Part shown: piece by piece, positions 18,236 through 26,664 of the stretch
Layout: the number at the start of each line of letters is the position of its first letter
Numbering within the stretch: position 1 is the first letter of the stretch
Assembly (NCBI GenBank): GCA_903848645.1
Contig: CAINGU010000074.1
Coordinates: 1 to 44,609, forward strand
Length of the DNA: 44,609 bases
From: an uncultured cyanobacterium
GTDB taxonomy: Bacteria; Cyanobacteriota; Cyanobacteriia; Cyanobacteriales; Nostocaceae
Direction: 5' to 3'
Made by a program: the position numbers and the translations under genes
Notes under the pieces: generated by a model
What the model saw: only the letters and a program-made list of their open reading frames with translations
What the model was told of the DNA's origin: nothing
Databases searched by the model: none

Positions 18236-18685
18236 CTACTTAAAAGTATTGCGAAGCTCTTCTTTCATTTGATTTGCTGGATCACGAGATTCGCTTTTTA
18301 TGTCATTAGTTTTTCCGCTCGGTAGGTAATTAGGGTTGACAATACTATTATCCATTGCCTTTTCAGTTTTAGCTTCTATGTTTCTTTTCGTTGCCTTTAA
18401 TCTTGGTTGCGAAGTTACATCTTTTATATCTTCAACTGCATTACGAACTTTGCTTTCGGCTTGCTTTGCTTTTCCCATAAATTGATCTTTTTTGTTTCCT
18501 GTAACCTTACCCACAGCTTCTTGGACTTTACCTTCAATATTCTTAGTTGTGGCCTCGACTCGATTCATACTAGCAATTTGAGTCTGAGCTAGACTATTAT
18601 CAGCAGTAAAAGCTGTGAAAGTTCCCAGGAACAAAACTAAACCAACGATGATAAATAACTTGCGAAATTGTTGAAGTAAAATCAT
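18236..18685 (-). CDS. Exported CsbD-family stress protein
   Basis: 149 residues. An N-terminal hydrophobic segment (about 9-33) ending near SLAQ resembles a signal peptide. The CsbD motif follows (NIEGKVQEAVGKVTGNKKDQ and FMGKAKQAESKVRNAVEDIK). A second partial repeat (RNIEAKTEKAMD) and a charged tail complete it. CsbD proteins are small general-stress proteins of unknown mechanism, normally cytoplasmic and about 60 residues, so the signal peptide and tail are a variation. It leads the reading direction towards mgtA. Confidence 0.75.
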   Translation of the reverse strand: MILLQQFRKLFIIVGLVLFLGTFTAFTADNSLAQTQIASMNRVEATTKNIEGKVQEAVGKVTGNKKDQFMGKAKQAESKVRNAVEDIKDVTSQPRLKATKRNIEAKTEKAMDNSIVNPNYLPSGKTNDIKSESRDPANQMKEELRNTFK

Positions 18686-18739
18686 TGAATTTTCCTCACC
18701 TCATGTATAGGTTACTTTTTAATAAATAAATGCAATCGT

Positions 18740-19210
18740 TTATTGTTTTGGATTTGGTGTGGCTGTGGCAATTTTAACTGCAACTTTCACACTCTTAACA
18801 CCCTTGATTTCTTTGGCAAGAGCATCAATTTTGTTAAGTTGATCTTGATTTTGGACAGTTCCAGCCACGACAATTGCCCCATCTTTAGCAGCAACCGTTA
18901 ATTGACCGCTGGGAATATTAGCTTCTAGCTTAGAGCGAACTTCACTGGCCAGATCACTATTGGCGCGATTGGTACTTCCTCCACTGACGTTATTGCGTTG
19001 CTCACGGGCGCGAATATCTGCATTAAGTTGATCTCGACGGACTTGGCTAGTTGCATCTTTTTTATTCGCTAGAATTGTTTTGTCCGTGGGAACTTCGCCG
19101 GTTTTTTCCGTAGAATCCGGCGCACTGCTGCTAGTTTTAGCGTTATTGTCACAAGCAACTGTTCCCAGAAGTAAAATGCTACTGAGGACTAAAGGCGTAA
19201 TTTTTTTCAT
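18740..19210 (-). CDS. BON-domain lipoprotein
   Basis: 156 residues. The N-terminus is a lipoprotein signal peptide with a Cys20 in LLLGTVACDN; the lipobox is slightly atypical (T-V-A-C). A low-complexity Ser/Thr linker follows. The C-terminal half is a BON domain (SDLASEVRSKLEANI, VAAKDGAIVVAGTVQNQ, IKGVKSVKVAV). BON domains bind membranes or polysaccharide and are linked with osmotic and envelope stress (OsmY, Kbp). AAGGA precedes the ATG. Confidence 0.8.
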   Translation of the reverse strand: MKKITPLVLSSILLLGTVACDNNAKTSSSAPDSTEKTGEVPTDKTILANKKDATSQVRRDQLNADIRAREQRNNVSGGSTNRANSDLASEVRSKLEANIPSGQLTVAAKDGAIVVAGTVQNQDQLNKIDALAKEIKGVKSVKVAVKIATATPNPKQ

Positions 19211-19279
19211 AGTTCAAATCCTTGAAAATAGACCTGACAAACAAAAGCATTTGTGTACGGTCTAATTCATAATTTATGT

Positions 19280-19909
19280 TTACACACGAGAGACAACAGG
19301 AGCGGTATGACGGGTAATAGTTGGGCTTTCATAAACTTCCCATTCACGCATCCCTTTATGCCTGAAGATGGTTTCTGCTCGCAGGATTTCCGCCTCTGTC
19401 CCATCTACAATCACTAGATAATCGCCATCAACTACATAATCGTGATAGACTTGCGCCCGATGTTCGGGAATTCCTAAACCCACTAAACCGCCAATTAAAC
19501 CGCCAACTGCTGCTCCAATCGCCCCACCGGCTAGAGTTGTAGCGATCGCTGTAGCTGCTGCCCCTGCTAACATAATTGGACCAATTCCCGGGATCGCTAA
19601 CGTTCCTAACCCAATTAGCAATCCTGTCAACCCCCCAACTGCTCCTCCTGCCTCTATGCCAGTTTTTGTTCCTTCCTCTACACGAGTGGTTTCAACCCTT
19701 GTTTCCTGGCTAATTTCATGGGTTTCCGTTGGTTCTTGAACTCGTGTTTCACCAATTCGGTATCGCTGATTTAAGTCTTCCGTATGTTTAGCAATCACAG
19801 ATACCTGATTCATGTCAAATCCGTTATCTCGCAGTTCATTTAGAGCATTTTCTACCTCTTCGTGGCTGGAAAACACTCCTACGGCTCGTTTATTATTAAT
19901 TAAAGTCAT
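19280..19909 (-). CDS. YflT-like general stress protein with glycine-rich segment
   Basis: 209 residues. The N-terminal ~55 residues match the YflT/GSP17M domain (AVGVFSSHEEVENALNELRD). A Glu/Thr-rich linker follows, then a Gly/Ala-rich hydrophobic region (about 88-148) with GxxxG spacing that could insert into membranes. A C-terminal strand-rich part (VDGDYLVIVDGTEAEILRAE) is similar to the family end. A GAGAGGA ribosome site precedes the ATG. It sits in a run of stress proteins on one strand. Confidence 0.75.
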   Translation of the reverse strand: MTLINNKRAVGVFSSHEEVENALNELRDNGFDMNQVSVIAKHTEDLNQRYRIGETRVQEPTETHEISQETRVETTRVEEGTKTGIEAGGAVGGLTGLLIGLGTLAIPGIGPIMLAGAAATAIATTLAGGAIGAAVGGLIGGLVGLGIPEHRAQVYHDYVVDGDYLVIVDGTEAEILRAETIFRHKGMREWEVYESPTITRHTAPVVSRV

Positions 19910-20016
19910 TTTTTTATCCTCTCAAAAAGGGAATAAGTGGCAGATAACAAGGGTAATTAAGCATTAGCTGGAAAGATCACAAAAGCTTTATTTACCCCCG
20001 TTCCTGCCTGTTTAAA

Positions 20017-20199
20017 CTACTCCATAATTTCTCTGGCTTGATCTTTCACATCTTCAACTGCGTGGCGAATTTTGGCTTCTGCTTGTTTTTCTTTGCCTTC
20101 TGCTTGAGTTTTTGGATCTCCAGTTAAATCACCTACGGCTTCTTGAACTTTACCTTCAATGTTTTTGGCAGTTGCCTTAGCTCTATTTTTCATACTCAT
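20017..20199 (-). CDS. CsbD-family stress protein
   Basis: 60 residues, the usual family length. The pattern NIEGKVQEAVGDLTGDPK then AEGKEKQAEAKIRHAVEDVK is diagnostic. The fold is expected to be a small helical hairpin in the cytoplasm. AGGAG lies a few bases upstream of the ATG at 20199. It shares strong similarity with the central part of the exported CsbD at 18236, suggesting a local duplication. Confidence 0.85.
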   Translation of the reverse strand: MSMKNRAKATAKNIEGKVQEAVGDLTGDPKTQAEGKEKQAEAKIRHAVEDVKDQAREIME

Positions 20200-20242
20200 A
20201 ATCTACTCCTGATGGAAAATTTACTTGTGCAAAATGTCGGTT

Positions 20243-21139
20243 TTATCTTCTCTCGACATTGGGATGTTCTTGGGTGTCAACATCCAACTCTTCTCGACGC
20301 AGAGTTTCTTCTGCTTCTATCGTTTCGTGATCTACAACTTTATTGACTCTGACTTCTTCCCGGACGAAAGCTTCTTTATGAATGTCTGCTGTTTCCTCAT
20401 AGAGTTCTATATGAGCCATTTGAGTTGTGCCAAAGCTATCAGTTCCCAGGGTAATTCTTTCTCCAGCCCCTGTAGGCGTTACTCGTTCAATGACAACTCG
20501 TTCTTTATCTATTGGGACTGAGACCTGAGCCTTTTCCGTTTCTGTGTGTTTAGCAACAGTAACTTCTCCTGTCTTAGCGCGGACTTTGTTAGCAATTAAT
20601 CGTTCTTGATATAGTTTGAAAGTCTGATGATCTTGATCATTGAGTGCATATAAAGCAGGTTCTTGTTGATAGTCATAGCCATTACCGTTACCAGATTTTC
20701 TCGGTGGGGCTATAGGAGCTACCATCGTCCCTCCACTAGGTCTAGAACTAGCTGTATCCACAGAACCAGAACTTTCTAAAAATGCTTCCGAACGATATAC
20801 TCCCCTAACTTGTTCTTCATAGTTATAATCAATTTCTTTGTGTTCGTTAAATTCGGGTAAATTCTCTGCTTGTTGTTTGGTCATTCCCACGGTATAAATC
20901 CGTTCAGAGGTATGATCAATGCGCGAACGACCAACGGGTAACAAAACTTTTTTCCCGAAAATCCATAAGCCTAAGTCAACTACAAAATACCGGAAATGTC
21001 CTTGTTCGTCTACTAAAATATCACTGACTGTGCCAATCTTTTCGTCTACAGTGGTATAGACACCCATGCCTTTGATATCTTTGCCTTCAAAACTTTCCCG
21101 ATAGTTCGGATCAAATTCCTTGATTTTCAAAAGAGACAT
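20243..21139 (-). CDS. PRC-barrel / DUF2382 (YsnF, AvaK-like) stress protein
   Basis: 298 residues. An N-terminal PRC-barrel (about 25-100: DIKGMGVYTTVDEKIGTV and FGKKVLLPVGRSRID) is followed by a flexible linker and a C-terminal DUF2382 domain (about 175-290: YQERLIANKVRAKTGEVTVA, VPIDKERVVIERV, EEVRVNKVVDHETIEAEETL). This two-domain arrangement is that of YsnF and of the akinete marker AvaK of Anabaena variabilis. The relation is from memory of the family, not from an alignment. GAGGA precedes the ATG. Confidence 0.75.
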   Translation of the reverse strand: MSLLKIKEFDPNYRESFEGKDIKGMGVYTTVDEKIGTVSDILVDEQGHFRYFVVDLGLWIFGKKVLLPVGRSRIDHTSERIYTVGMTKQQAENLPEFNEHKEIDYNYEEQVRGVYRSEAFLESSGSVDTASSRPSGGTMVAPIAPPRKSGNGNGYDYQQEPALYALNDQDHQTFKLYQERLIANKVRAKTGEVTVAKHTETEKAQVSVPIDKERVVIERVTPTGAGERITLGTDSFGTTQMAHIELYEETADIHKEAFVREEVRVNKVVDHETIEAEETLRREELDVDTQEHPNVERR

Positions 21140-21503
21140 AGTGTTTTCCTCTTCACTTTGTTATAGAGGTGGCAGATGATAGGTTTGAAAGTCTTTTTGT
21201 TTCTAAGCTTCATTACCAGTTGATGTTATCAACTGCCAATGCAATTGTGAAGTTCAGTTCAAATAGATTATTCTCAACATTAGAACCTGGTACAACTGAG
21301 TTTTTAGTTTTTAGTTTTTCTGTTCTAATATCTACACATTAAATATTTTTCCGATGAATACCGTCCATCAAAGGGTTGATTATGCTTATATCCCACAAGA
21401 GGGAGATTCTCAACCAAGTAGATGTAGTATGTAAAAATAAATACAACATTCACATCCTTAAAATATTCTATAAATGTTTTAGAGGGTGTTTGAAAAGTTT
21501 CCG

Positions 21504-21550
21504 GCGATTATAAATCGCTACTACACAAACAAAGTCCACCTGCGTGGACT
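21504..21550. repeat. Two-hairpin dispersed repeat
   Basis: GCGAT-TATAA-ATCGC (21504-21518) is followed by a perfect AGTCCAC-CTGC-GTGGACT hairpin (21533-21550). The wording (GCGATTATAAATCGC, ACACA, then a CC/GG hairpin) resembles a repeat family widespread in Nostoc and Anabaena genomes. Confidence 0.65.
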
Positions 21551-21614
21551 ATAGCAACGGACAAGGTGATTAGGACATCAATTGATCATGAAACGCCGAC
21601 TATAACAGGGTTTT

Positions 21615-21666
21615 ACTCCTGACTCGGTGACTCGGTGACTCCTGACTCGGTGACTCGGTGACTCCT
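21615..21666. repeat. 23-bp tandem repeat (2.3 copies), GACTCGGTG core
   Basis: Two exact 23-bp units (21615-21637 and 21638-21660) of ACTCCT followed by two GACTCGGTG-type steps, then a partial ACTCCT. Related single copies are at 22672 (forward) and 25764 (complement). Confidence 0.85.
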
Positions 21667-21867
21667 GCTATATGTTAATCATCTCAAAATTACTCTTGGG
21701 GAAAATCGCAAATAATACACTCAGTGTCCAAAAATTGCACTAAAATCACTACGACGGTAATCTTTGGGTGTGAGGTTTGAGGTATTTTTAAGTCAGCTTG
21801 ACGATAAAATTAATCCACTTCCTGCGGCCTTTAGGCTTACCGTGCTAAAAAATTAGAGAGTTAATCT

Positions 21868-22554
21868 ATGTTTCAGTTATTAAGCCGAGTTTTGCTATGG
21901 CTGCTTATTGGTGTTGTAGCCTACTCTTTGTTTCAAAGATTCTATCCTACAGGAACTTTTGTAGGTAGATTCCTTTTAGGGCTTGTCATAGTTGTTTTAG
22001 CTTTGGCATTTCTCAATCCTAGTGAACCAGCGGTGTCTTCCTTGTGGCGGTTTATATCCTTTCCACTCAAGCCCTTGGGTGCTTCAGTTTTAATGTTGTG
22101 TGTAGCTGCTCAAAAAATCAAAGGAGGTGGGATAGAGAAGCCAGGAGGTTTATTATTAGGATGGGCTTTGACGCTTTTAATCCTATCCAGTACACCAGCG
22201 ATCGCTTACTTCCTAGTCAGATCACCAATTGCTACGGTTGGCGGTATCCACTTCGATCAGCAAACTGCTTCATCTACCTTAGTGGCTTTGGGTTCAGCAA
22301 ACAATAGTTTTACAATCTCAGATATCCAGCAAGATATCATCCCACATCAGGAAGAGATAAATTCTTCAACGATAGCCTTTAATAGTCTCAATGTGAATAT
22401 CCCTTCCTATCTACTCCAAAATCCTCAAGAAATCAGGACACGGGGATTACGGGTAGAAGACTTTGTTCCTAATGCAGAAACTCTGCAATTGACTACCCAA
22501 GTATGGGAAAGTTATCTCAACCAGATTTACGTTTTCTTGCGTGGTCGCGTGTAA
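21868..22554 (+). CDS. YdcF-like membrane protein apparently lacking the catalytic domain
   Basis: 228 residues. Four hydrophobic segments occur in the first ~115 residues (LLSRVLLWLLIGVVAYSLF, FLLGLVIVVLALAFL, PLGASVLMLCVAA, LLLGWALTLLILSSTPAIAY). This resembles the membrane N-terminus of cyanobacterial YdcF (DUF218) proteins. The C-terminus (FVPNAETLQLTTQVWESYLN, then IYVFLRGRV) resembles the end of the same proteins. The ~200-residue DUF218 catalytic region expected between them is missing, with only a short Ser/Gln-rich piece in its place. Possibly a shortened, non-enzymatic derivative. The resemblance is from memory. Confidence 0.55.
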   Translation: MFQLLSRVLLWLLIGVVAYSLFQRFYPTGTFVGRFLLGLVIVVLALAFLNPSEPAVSSLWRFISFPLKPLGASVLMLCVAAQKIKGGGIEKPGGLLLGWALTLLILSSTPAIAYFLVRSPIATVGGIHFDQQTASSTLVALGSANNSFTISDIQQDIIPHQEEINSSTIAFNSLNVNIPSYLLQNPQEIRTRGLRVEDFVPNAETLQLTTQVWESYLNQIYVFLRGRV

Positions 22555-22580
22555 TCAAATTCGACTGGGGACTTGGAAGA

Positions 22581-22643
22581 GGCAGGGGGCAGGGGGCAGG
22601 GGGCAGGGGGCAGGGGGCAGGGGGCAGGGAGCAGGGAGCAGGG
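22581..22643. repeat. Tandem heptamer repeat (GGCAGGG)7(AGCAGGG)2
   Basis: Seven exact GGCAGGG units (22581-22629) and two AGCAGGG units. Typical short tandem repeat of heterocystous cyanobacteria. G-rich on the plus strand, so it could form a quadruplex. It lies between the YdcF-like gene and the ABC exporter gene. Confidence 0.9.
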
Positions 22644-22730
22644 AGAAATTTCTTAGTTACTTCTTCTTTCTCCTGACTCGGTGAATACTACTGTAATTAC
22701 CCATTACTAAAAAGTTACATAATTGCTGGC

Positions 22731-24482
22731 ATGGCCAAATCTCACAGACTTGCTAAAATTGCCAATTATTTACGCCCCCATTGGCGCGAAACTATATTGG
22801 GTATTATTGCCTTATTCGTTGTCAATGGGCTAGGTGTCTATATCCCTTTGTTAATTCGCTCTGGGGTAGATACTCTTTCTAAGAGTTTTAAGTTTAATCA
22901 GGTTGTACATTATGTAGTCATCATCGCTCTACTTAGTTCTGCTATGTGGATGATGCGAATGGCTTCTCGGATTTGGATTTTTGGTGTGGGACGACAGGTA
23001 GAATTTGACCTGAAACAGCGGATTTTTCAACACTTGCTGCAATTAGATCCTGCCTATTTTACGGTTAATACTCCTGGGGATTTAATTAGTCGCGCTACTA
23101 GTGATGTAGATAATATTCGCCGCTTGCTAGGTTTTGCTGTTTTGAGTTTGGCAAATACGCTATTTGCCTATACTCTGACATTACCAGTCATGTTGTCTCT
23201 GAGCGTGGAGCTAACATTGGCATCACTAGCAGTTTATCCGTTGATGTTTCTGATGGTGCATTTGTTTAGCGATCGCTTGCGTAATGAACAAACCGCTGTC
23301 CAAGAGCAACTTTCAGAGATAAGTGAACTGGTGCGGGAGGATATTAGCGGTATGGCGCTGATTAAAATTTACGCCCAAGAAGAAAATGAGCGTCAAGCTT
23401 TTAATCAGAAAAATGAACAGCTATTAGCCGCTAACCTCAAACTAGCTAAAAGTCGCAATACCTTATTTCCGCTCATTGGTGGGTTAGCAAATCTCAGTTC
23501 GTTGATCATTATCTATTTAGGTACAGCCCGAATATCTGCTGGAACTCTTGCCATTGGGGATTTTCTGGCGCTGCTAATTTATGTAGAGCGTTTAGTTTTT
23601 CCTACCGCTTTGTTAGGATTTACCATTACTGCTTACCAACGAGGTGAAGTTAGTATTGACCGCTTAGAAACTATTCTCAGTGTAACTCCGAAAATTCAAG
23701 ATGCACCAGATGCTATCCATTTTCAGGTAAGTCAACTCAAAGGGGAATTAGCAGCGGTGAATTTTAGTTACACTTACCCCGGCGTAAATACCCCCGCTTT
23801 AGATCATCTTAATTTTACTATTTCCCCTGGGGAAGTGGTGGCCATTGTTGGTCCCATTGGTGCGGGAAAATCAACCTTAGCCAATGCTATTCCTCGGTTA
23901 TTGGATATTCAACCAGGACAGTTGTTTTTAGATGGCTTAGATATTACTAAACTAGCTGTGAGTGATTTACGAGGAGCGATCGCTTACGTACCTCAAGATA
24001 GCTTTTTATTCAGTACCACAGTCAAAAATAATATCCGTTATGGTGATCCCATTACCTCCGAGGAAGATGTGGCTTACGCCGCAAAAATGGCGCAAATTGA
24101 TGCGGAAATTCAGAATTTTCCCCAACAGTATGAAACCTTGGTAGGTGAGCGTGGTATTACCCTTTCTGGTGGACAACGACAACGGACAGCTTTAGCAAGA
24201 GCAATGTTAATTGATGCCCCTATCTTGCTGTTAGATGATGCCCTTTCCAGTGTGGATAATCAAACTGCTACACAAATACTAACTAATCTTTCTCAGGGGA
24301 CAAAAAGAAAAACTGTAATTTTCATTACTCACCAACTTTCCGCCGCTGCCACATCTGACCGCATTTTGGTGATGGATCAGGGTAAAATTGTCCAAATTGG
24401 TCATCACTCAGAATTAGTAGCACAGCCTGGACTTTACAAAACTTTGTGGAATCAGCATCAAGTAGAAGAACTATTGCGTTGA
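22731..24482 (+). CDS. ABC exporter, fused permease-ATPase
   Basis: 583 residues, the half-transporter length of MsbA/LmrA/MdlB-type exporters. Six transmembrane helices are expected over ~20-300 (for example ALFVVNGLGVYIPLLI). The ATPase has Walker A GPIGAGKST, Q-loop (YVPQDSFLF), signature LSGGQRQR, Walker B ILLLDDALSSVD and the H-loop His (FITHQLS). The catalytic Glu after Walker B is replaced by Asp (DD instead of DE), as in one half of some heterodimeric exporters. No partner half is adjacent. Substrate unknown. Confidence 0.85.
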   Translation: MAKSHRLAKIANYLRPHWRETILGIIALFVVNGLGVYIPLLIRSGVDTLSKSFKFNQVVHYVVIIALLSSAMWMMRMASRIWIFGVGRQVEFDLKQRIFQHLLQLDPAYFTVNTPGDLISRATSDVDNIRRLLGFAVLSLANTLFAYTLTLPVMLSLSVELTLASLAVYPLMFLMVHLFSDRLRNEQTAVQEQLSEISELVREDISGMALIKIYAQEENERQAFNQKNEQLLAANLKLAKSRNTLFPLIGGLANLSSLIIIYLGTARISAGTLAIGDFLALLIYVERLVFPTALLGFTITAYQRGEVSIDRLETILSVTPKIQDAPDAIHFQVSQLKGELAAVNFSYTYPGVNTPALDHLNFTISPGEVVAIVGPIGAGKSTLANAIPRLLDIQPGQLFLDGLDITKLAVSDLRGAIAYVPQDSFLFSTTVKNNIRYGDPITSEEDVAYAAKMAQIDAEIQNFPQQYETLVGERGITLSGGQRQRTALARAMLIDAPILLLDDALSSVDNQTATQILTNLSQGTKRKTVIFITHQLSAAATSDRILVMDQGKIVQIGHHSELVAQPGLYKTLWNQHQVEELLR

Positions 24483-24558
24483 ACCAAAATGGATTAATTT
24501 TTGTAATAATTAGCAGTAATATTAATTACCAACAAAACTAATTTGACATAATCTAAAG

Positions 24559-25230
24559 ATGTTTAAAAATTCACCATCAGTAGGTTCTGAGTCCAGTAAT
24601 TTACCCACATTTAAACAGCAACGTCTTCTAGGAGCGATCGCTATTTTAATGGTAATTAGTTTGCTGACTTCAGCAGGTGGCTCACCCATTGAACACAATG
24701 TTTCTACCACCTGGGAAGGGTTTATTTGGGGCATAGCCGATCCAGTGATTAGTTTAGATCGTTTTGCAGGTATTATTGCACTGGGTTTATGCTCCGCTAG
24801 ATTTGTCCGTGGTAGTTGGTTAAATGTAACTTTCGTAATAGCTGCTATCTGTGGACAACTAATTAATTTGTCTCCAGTTATGTTACCCACACCAGCAATA
24901 GCTATTGCTATTTCTATTATTACTTTAGGTGTAATGTTAGTTACACAAATTCCCCTGAATTGGTTAGCGATCGCTGTATTAACTGCGACTGCTGGCATAT
25001 TTCAAGGTTACGCTGATGCCGCGCATATTATTGGTGCGGAAATATTGACTGTAATTACTTATGTGATTGGTGTTACTCTGTCTCAATCAATAATTATCAT
25101 CAGTGCCAGAGAAATAGGTGTAACTTTTGGCATCAATGAATTTAACCAGATATTACCTAAAATCATCAGATTTGCTGGTTTAGTTTTCTGTGCAATTGGT
25201 ATCGTATTTTTGGGATACTCAATAATTTAA
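24559..25230 (+). CDS. HupE/UreJ-family membrane protein
   Basis: 223 residues with about six to seven transmembrane helices. The N-terminal motif WEGFIWGIADPVISLDRFAG and the mid-protein GIFQGYADAAHIIGAEILTV follow the HupE/UreJ pattern (FxxGxxHPxxGxDH and GxxHGxxxGAE) with some of the usual His residues changed. Members are linked to nickel or cobalt uptake for hydrogenase, urease or cobalamin enzymes. Because metal-binding His positions differ here, the substrate is uncertain. It lies 76 bp downstream of the ABC exporter gene. Confidence 0.6.
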   Translation: MFKNSPSVGSESSNLPTFKQQRLLGAIAILMVISLLTSAGGSPIEHNVSTTWEGFIWGIADPVISLDRFAGIIALGLCSARFVRGSWLNVTFVIAAICGQLINLSPVMLPTPAIAIAISIITLGVMLVTQIPLNWLAIAVLTATAGIFQGYADAAHIIGAEILTVITYVIGVTLSQSIIIISAREIGVTFGINEFNQILPKIIRFAGLVFCAIGIVFLGYSII

Positions 25231-25427
25231 TCGAGTTAATCGAGGGATTGGGGAATAGGTATTGGGATTGTTAATTACGAATTAAAAATTACATTGGCGT
25301 AACTTAGTGAAAGAATTATTACAAATTGCGTTGGTTTAGCCTACCGGAAGCATGATTATGAATTACTTTATTTATTAGTAATGCTGATTATGAAACTATT
25401 GGATGAATATTTAGGAATATTAGTGTG

Positions 25428-25754
25428 ATGATTTTTTCCCAAGATTGGAGCAGGCCAGAAATGATTGCAACTGGAGTAGAAGCAAAAATCAATCGCTTAG
25501 AATCTATTGTTGAACAAATTGGAGATGCTGTACTCTCCACAACAGAGACAATTGAACGTCTGGCTCAAAGAGTTGATGCACTGAGTGTACAAATAGAAGC
25601 CCAAGGAAAACAAGTACAGCAGCAAGGGTATCAAATTTTTGCTTTGTGTGATGCTGTCCAAAGTTTGGCTGACTCTCAGAAGGATTCTATGGAACAAATC
25701 ACTCAATTATCACAAACCTTAGATGGGCTGGTATCTTTATTGCAAAATGAATAA
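25428..25754 (+). CDS. Small coiled-coil protein
   Basis: 108 residues from the ATG at 25428 (a GTG directly precedes it at 25425). From residue ~18 to the end the sequence is a heptad-rich helix (RLESIVEQIGDAVLSTTETI, RLAQRVDALSVQIEAQGKQV). No domain beyond a coiled coil is recognised. It may be a structural or adaptor protein. No clear ribosome site decides between the two starts. Confidence 0.55.
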   Translation: MIFSQDWSRPEMIATGVEAKINRLESIVEQIGDAVLSTTETIERLAQRVDALSVQIEAQGKQVQQQGYQIFALCDAVQSLADSQKDSMEQITQLSQTLDGLVSLLQNE

Positions 25755-25763
25755 TTATGGAAC

Positions 25764-25783
25764 AGGAGTCACCGAGTCAGGAG
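25764..25783. repeat. GGAGTCACCGAGTCAGGAGG repeat copy
   Basis: The complement of the TGACTCGGTGACTCC family at 21615-21666. It sits between convergent genes (coiled-coil protein and surE). Confidence 0.6.
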
Positions 25784-25827
25784 GAAGAAGAATAATCTAG
25801 AACCTGAATCAGCAAGCTCTAATTACC

Positions 25828-26508
25828 TCAAACCTTTAACTTTGTTACCGCAATTTTGCCAGAAAAACATATATCAACATCACTATTAGGAGTCCGTTCT
25901 CGTTTACCATATTCTCCTATGTAGTAAAAATCATCACCTTCTATTCGATAATTAACAGGTAAAGGTTTTGTACATGATTGACAAAATACCACTTCTGGAT
26001 CTGCTTGTTGCGGTAACAGGTGCGGTAAATTGACATTCCAAAAACATCCAGGTTCTAGGGGAAGTTCCATCAAATTATCTAACAATGCAGATGTCCACCT
26101 AATAGCCGCATCCCAATCATAATCACGTTTACCTTGACGATATTGAGAAACTGCAATTCCGGGAATCCCGTGCATTGCAGCTTCTCTGACAGCAGCGACA
26201 GTCCCCGAAATATAAGCATCTACTCCCAAGTTTCCCCCAGCATTAATCCCGGAAATCACATACTTGACATTTGGAGTAATATGTGATATAGCAACTCGGA
26301 TACAATCAGCCGGAGTTCCCGCTATTGCATATTCAAAATCAGAACGACGTTGCAGATTAATCGGTTGATGGGTAGTAACTTGATGTCCACAGCCTGATTG
26401 ATGGGTTTGTGGTGCAGCAATAATTACCGATTTACTATTTACTGCTTTAAACAAAGCTGCAATCCCTGGTGCTTCTATACCGTCGTCATTGGTGATAATT
26501 ATCGTCAT
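25828..26508 (-). CDS. surE: 5'/3'-nucleotidase SurE
   Basis: 226 residues. SurE removes phosphate from nucleoside 5'- and 3'-monophosphates. Diagnostic N-terminus MTIIITNDDGIEAPGIAAL with metal ligands Asp8-Asp9, then QSGCGHQVT, AGTPADCIRVAI, SGINAGGNLG and YISGTVAAVREA. Length is a little below the usual ~250-270. An older paralogue remnant matching its first 23 codons is found at 27331-27399. Confidence 0.9.
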   Translation of the reverse strand: MTIIITNDDGIEAPGIAALFKAVNSKSVIIAAPQTHQSGCGHQVTTHQPINLQRRSDFEYAIAGTPADCIRVAISHITPNVKYVISGINAGGNLGVDAYISGTVAAVREAAMHGIPGIAVSQYRQGKRDYDWDAAIRWTSALLDNLMELPLEPGCFWNVNLPHLLPQQADPEVVFCQSCTKPLPVNYRIEGDDFYYIGEYGKRERTPNSDVDICFSGKIAVTKLKV

Positions 26509-26664
26509 GCTATATTTTTTAATGCTTATTATATCTGTTTAGGTTAGTAATTACTAGAATTCTTCTTTGTGATTTTTCTGGTATAGCCTACCAGACTAAA
26601 TCATAAGAATATTTTACTAAGGCCATTATGGTTGTATACTAGGGATAGATGCAAAAACAGTTAT

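Larger units (their letters stand above)
21140..21867. other. 728-bp gene-free, repeat-rich spacer
   Basis: No convincing gene. It holds the divergent promoters of the AvaK-like gene and the YdcF-like gene plus several repeats listed separately: a TTTTTAG stretch near 21300, a hairpin pair at 21504-21550 and a 23-bp tandem repeat at 21615-21666. A 43-codon frame at 21382-21513 was considered and rejected. Confidence 0.6.

Noticed and set aside
21382-21513. 43-codon frame in the 728-bp spacer
   Set aside because: No ribosome site, basic low-complexity product, and its end runs into a dispersed hairpin repeat.
21615-21666. Short tandem repeat considered as a CRISPR array
   Set aside because: Units are directly adjacent, only two full copies exist, there are no spacers, and no cas gene is nearby.
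22581-22643. Heptamer array considered as a CRISPR or protein-coding repeat
   Set aside because: Seven-base units without spacers and outside any credible reading frame; it is a microsatellite.
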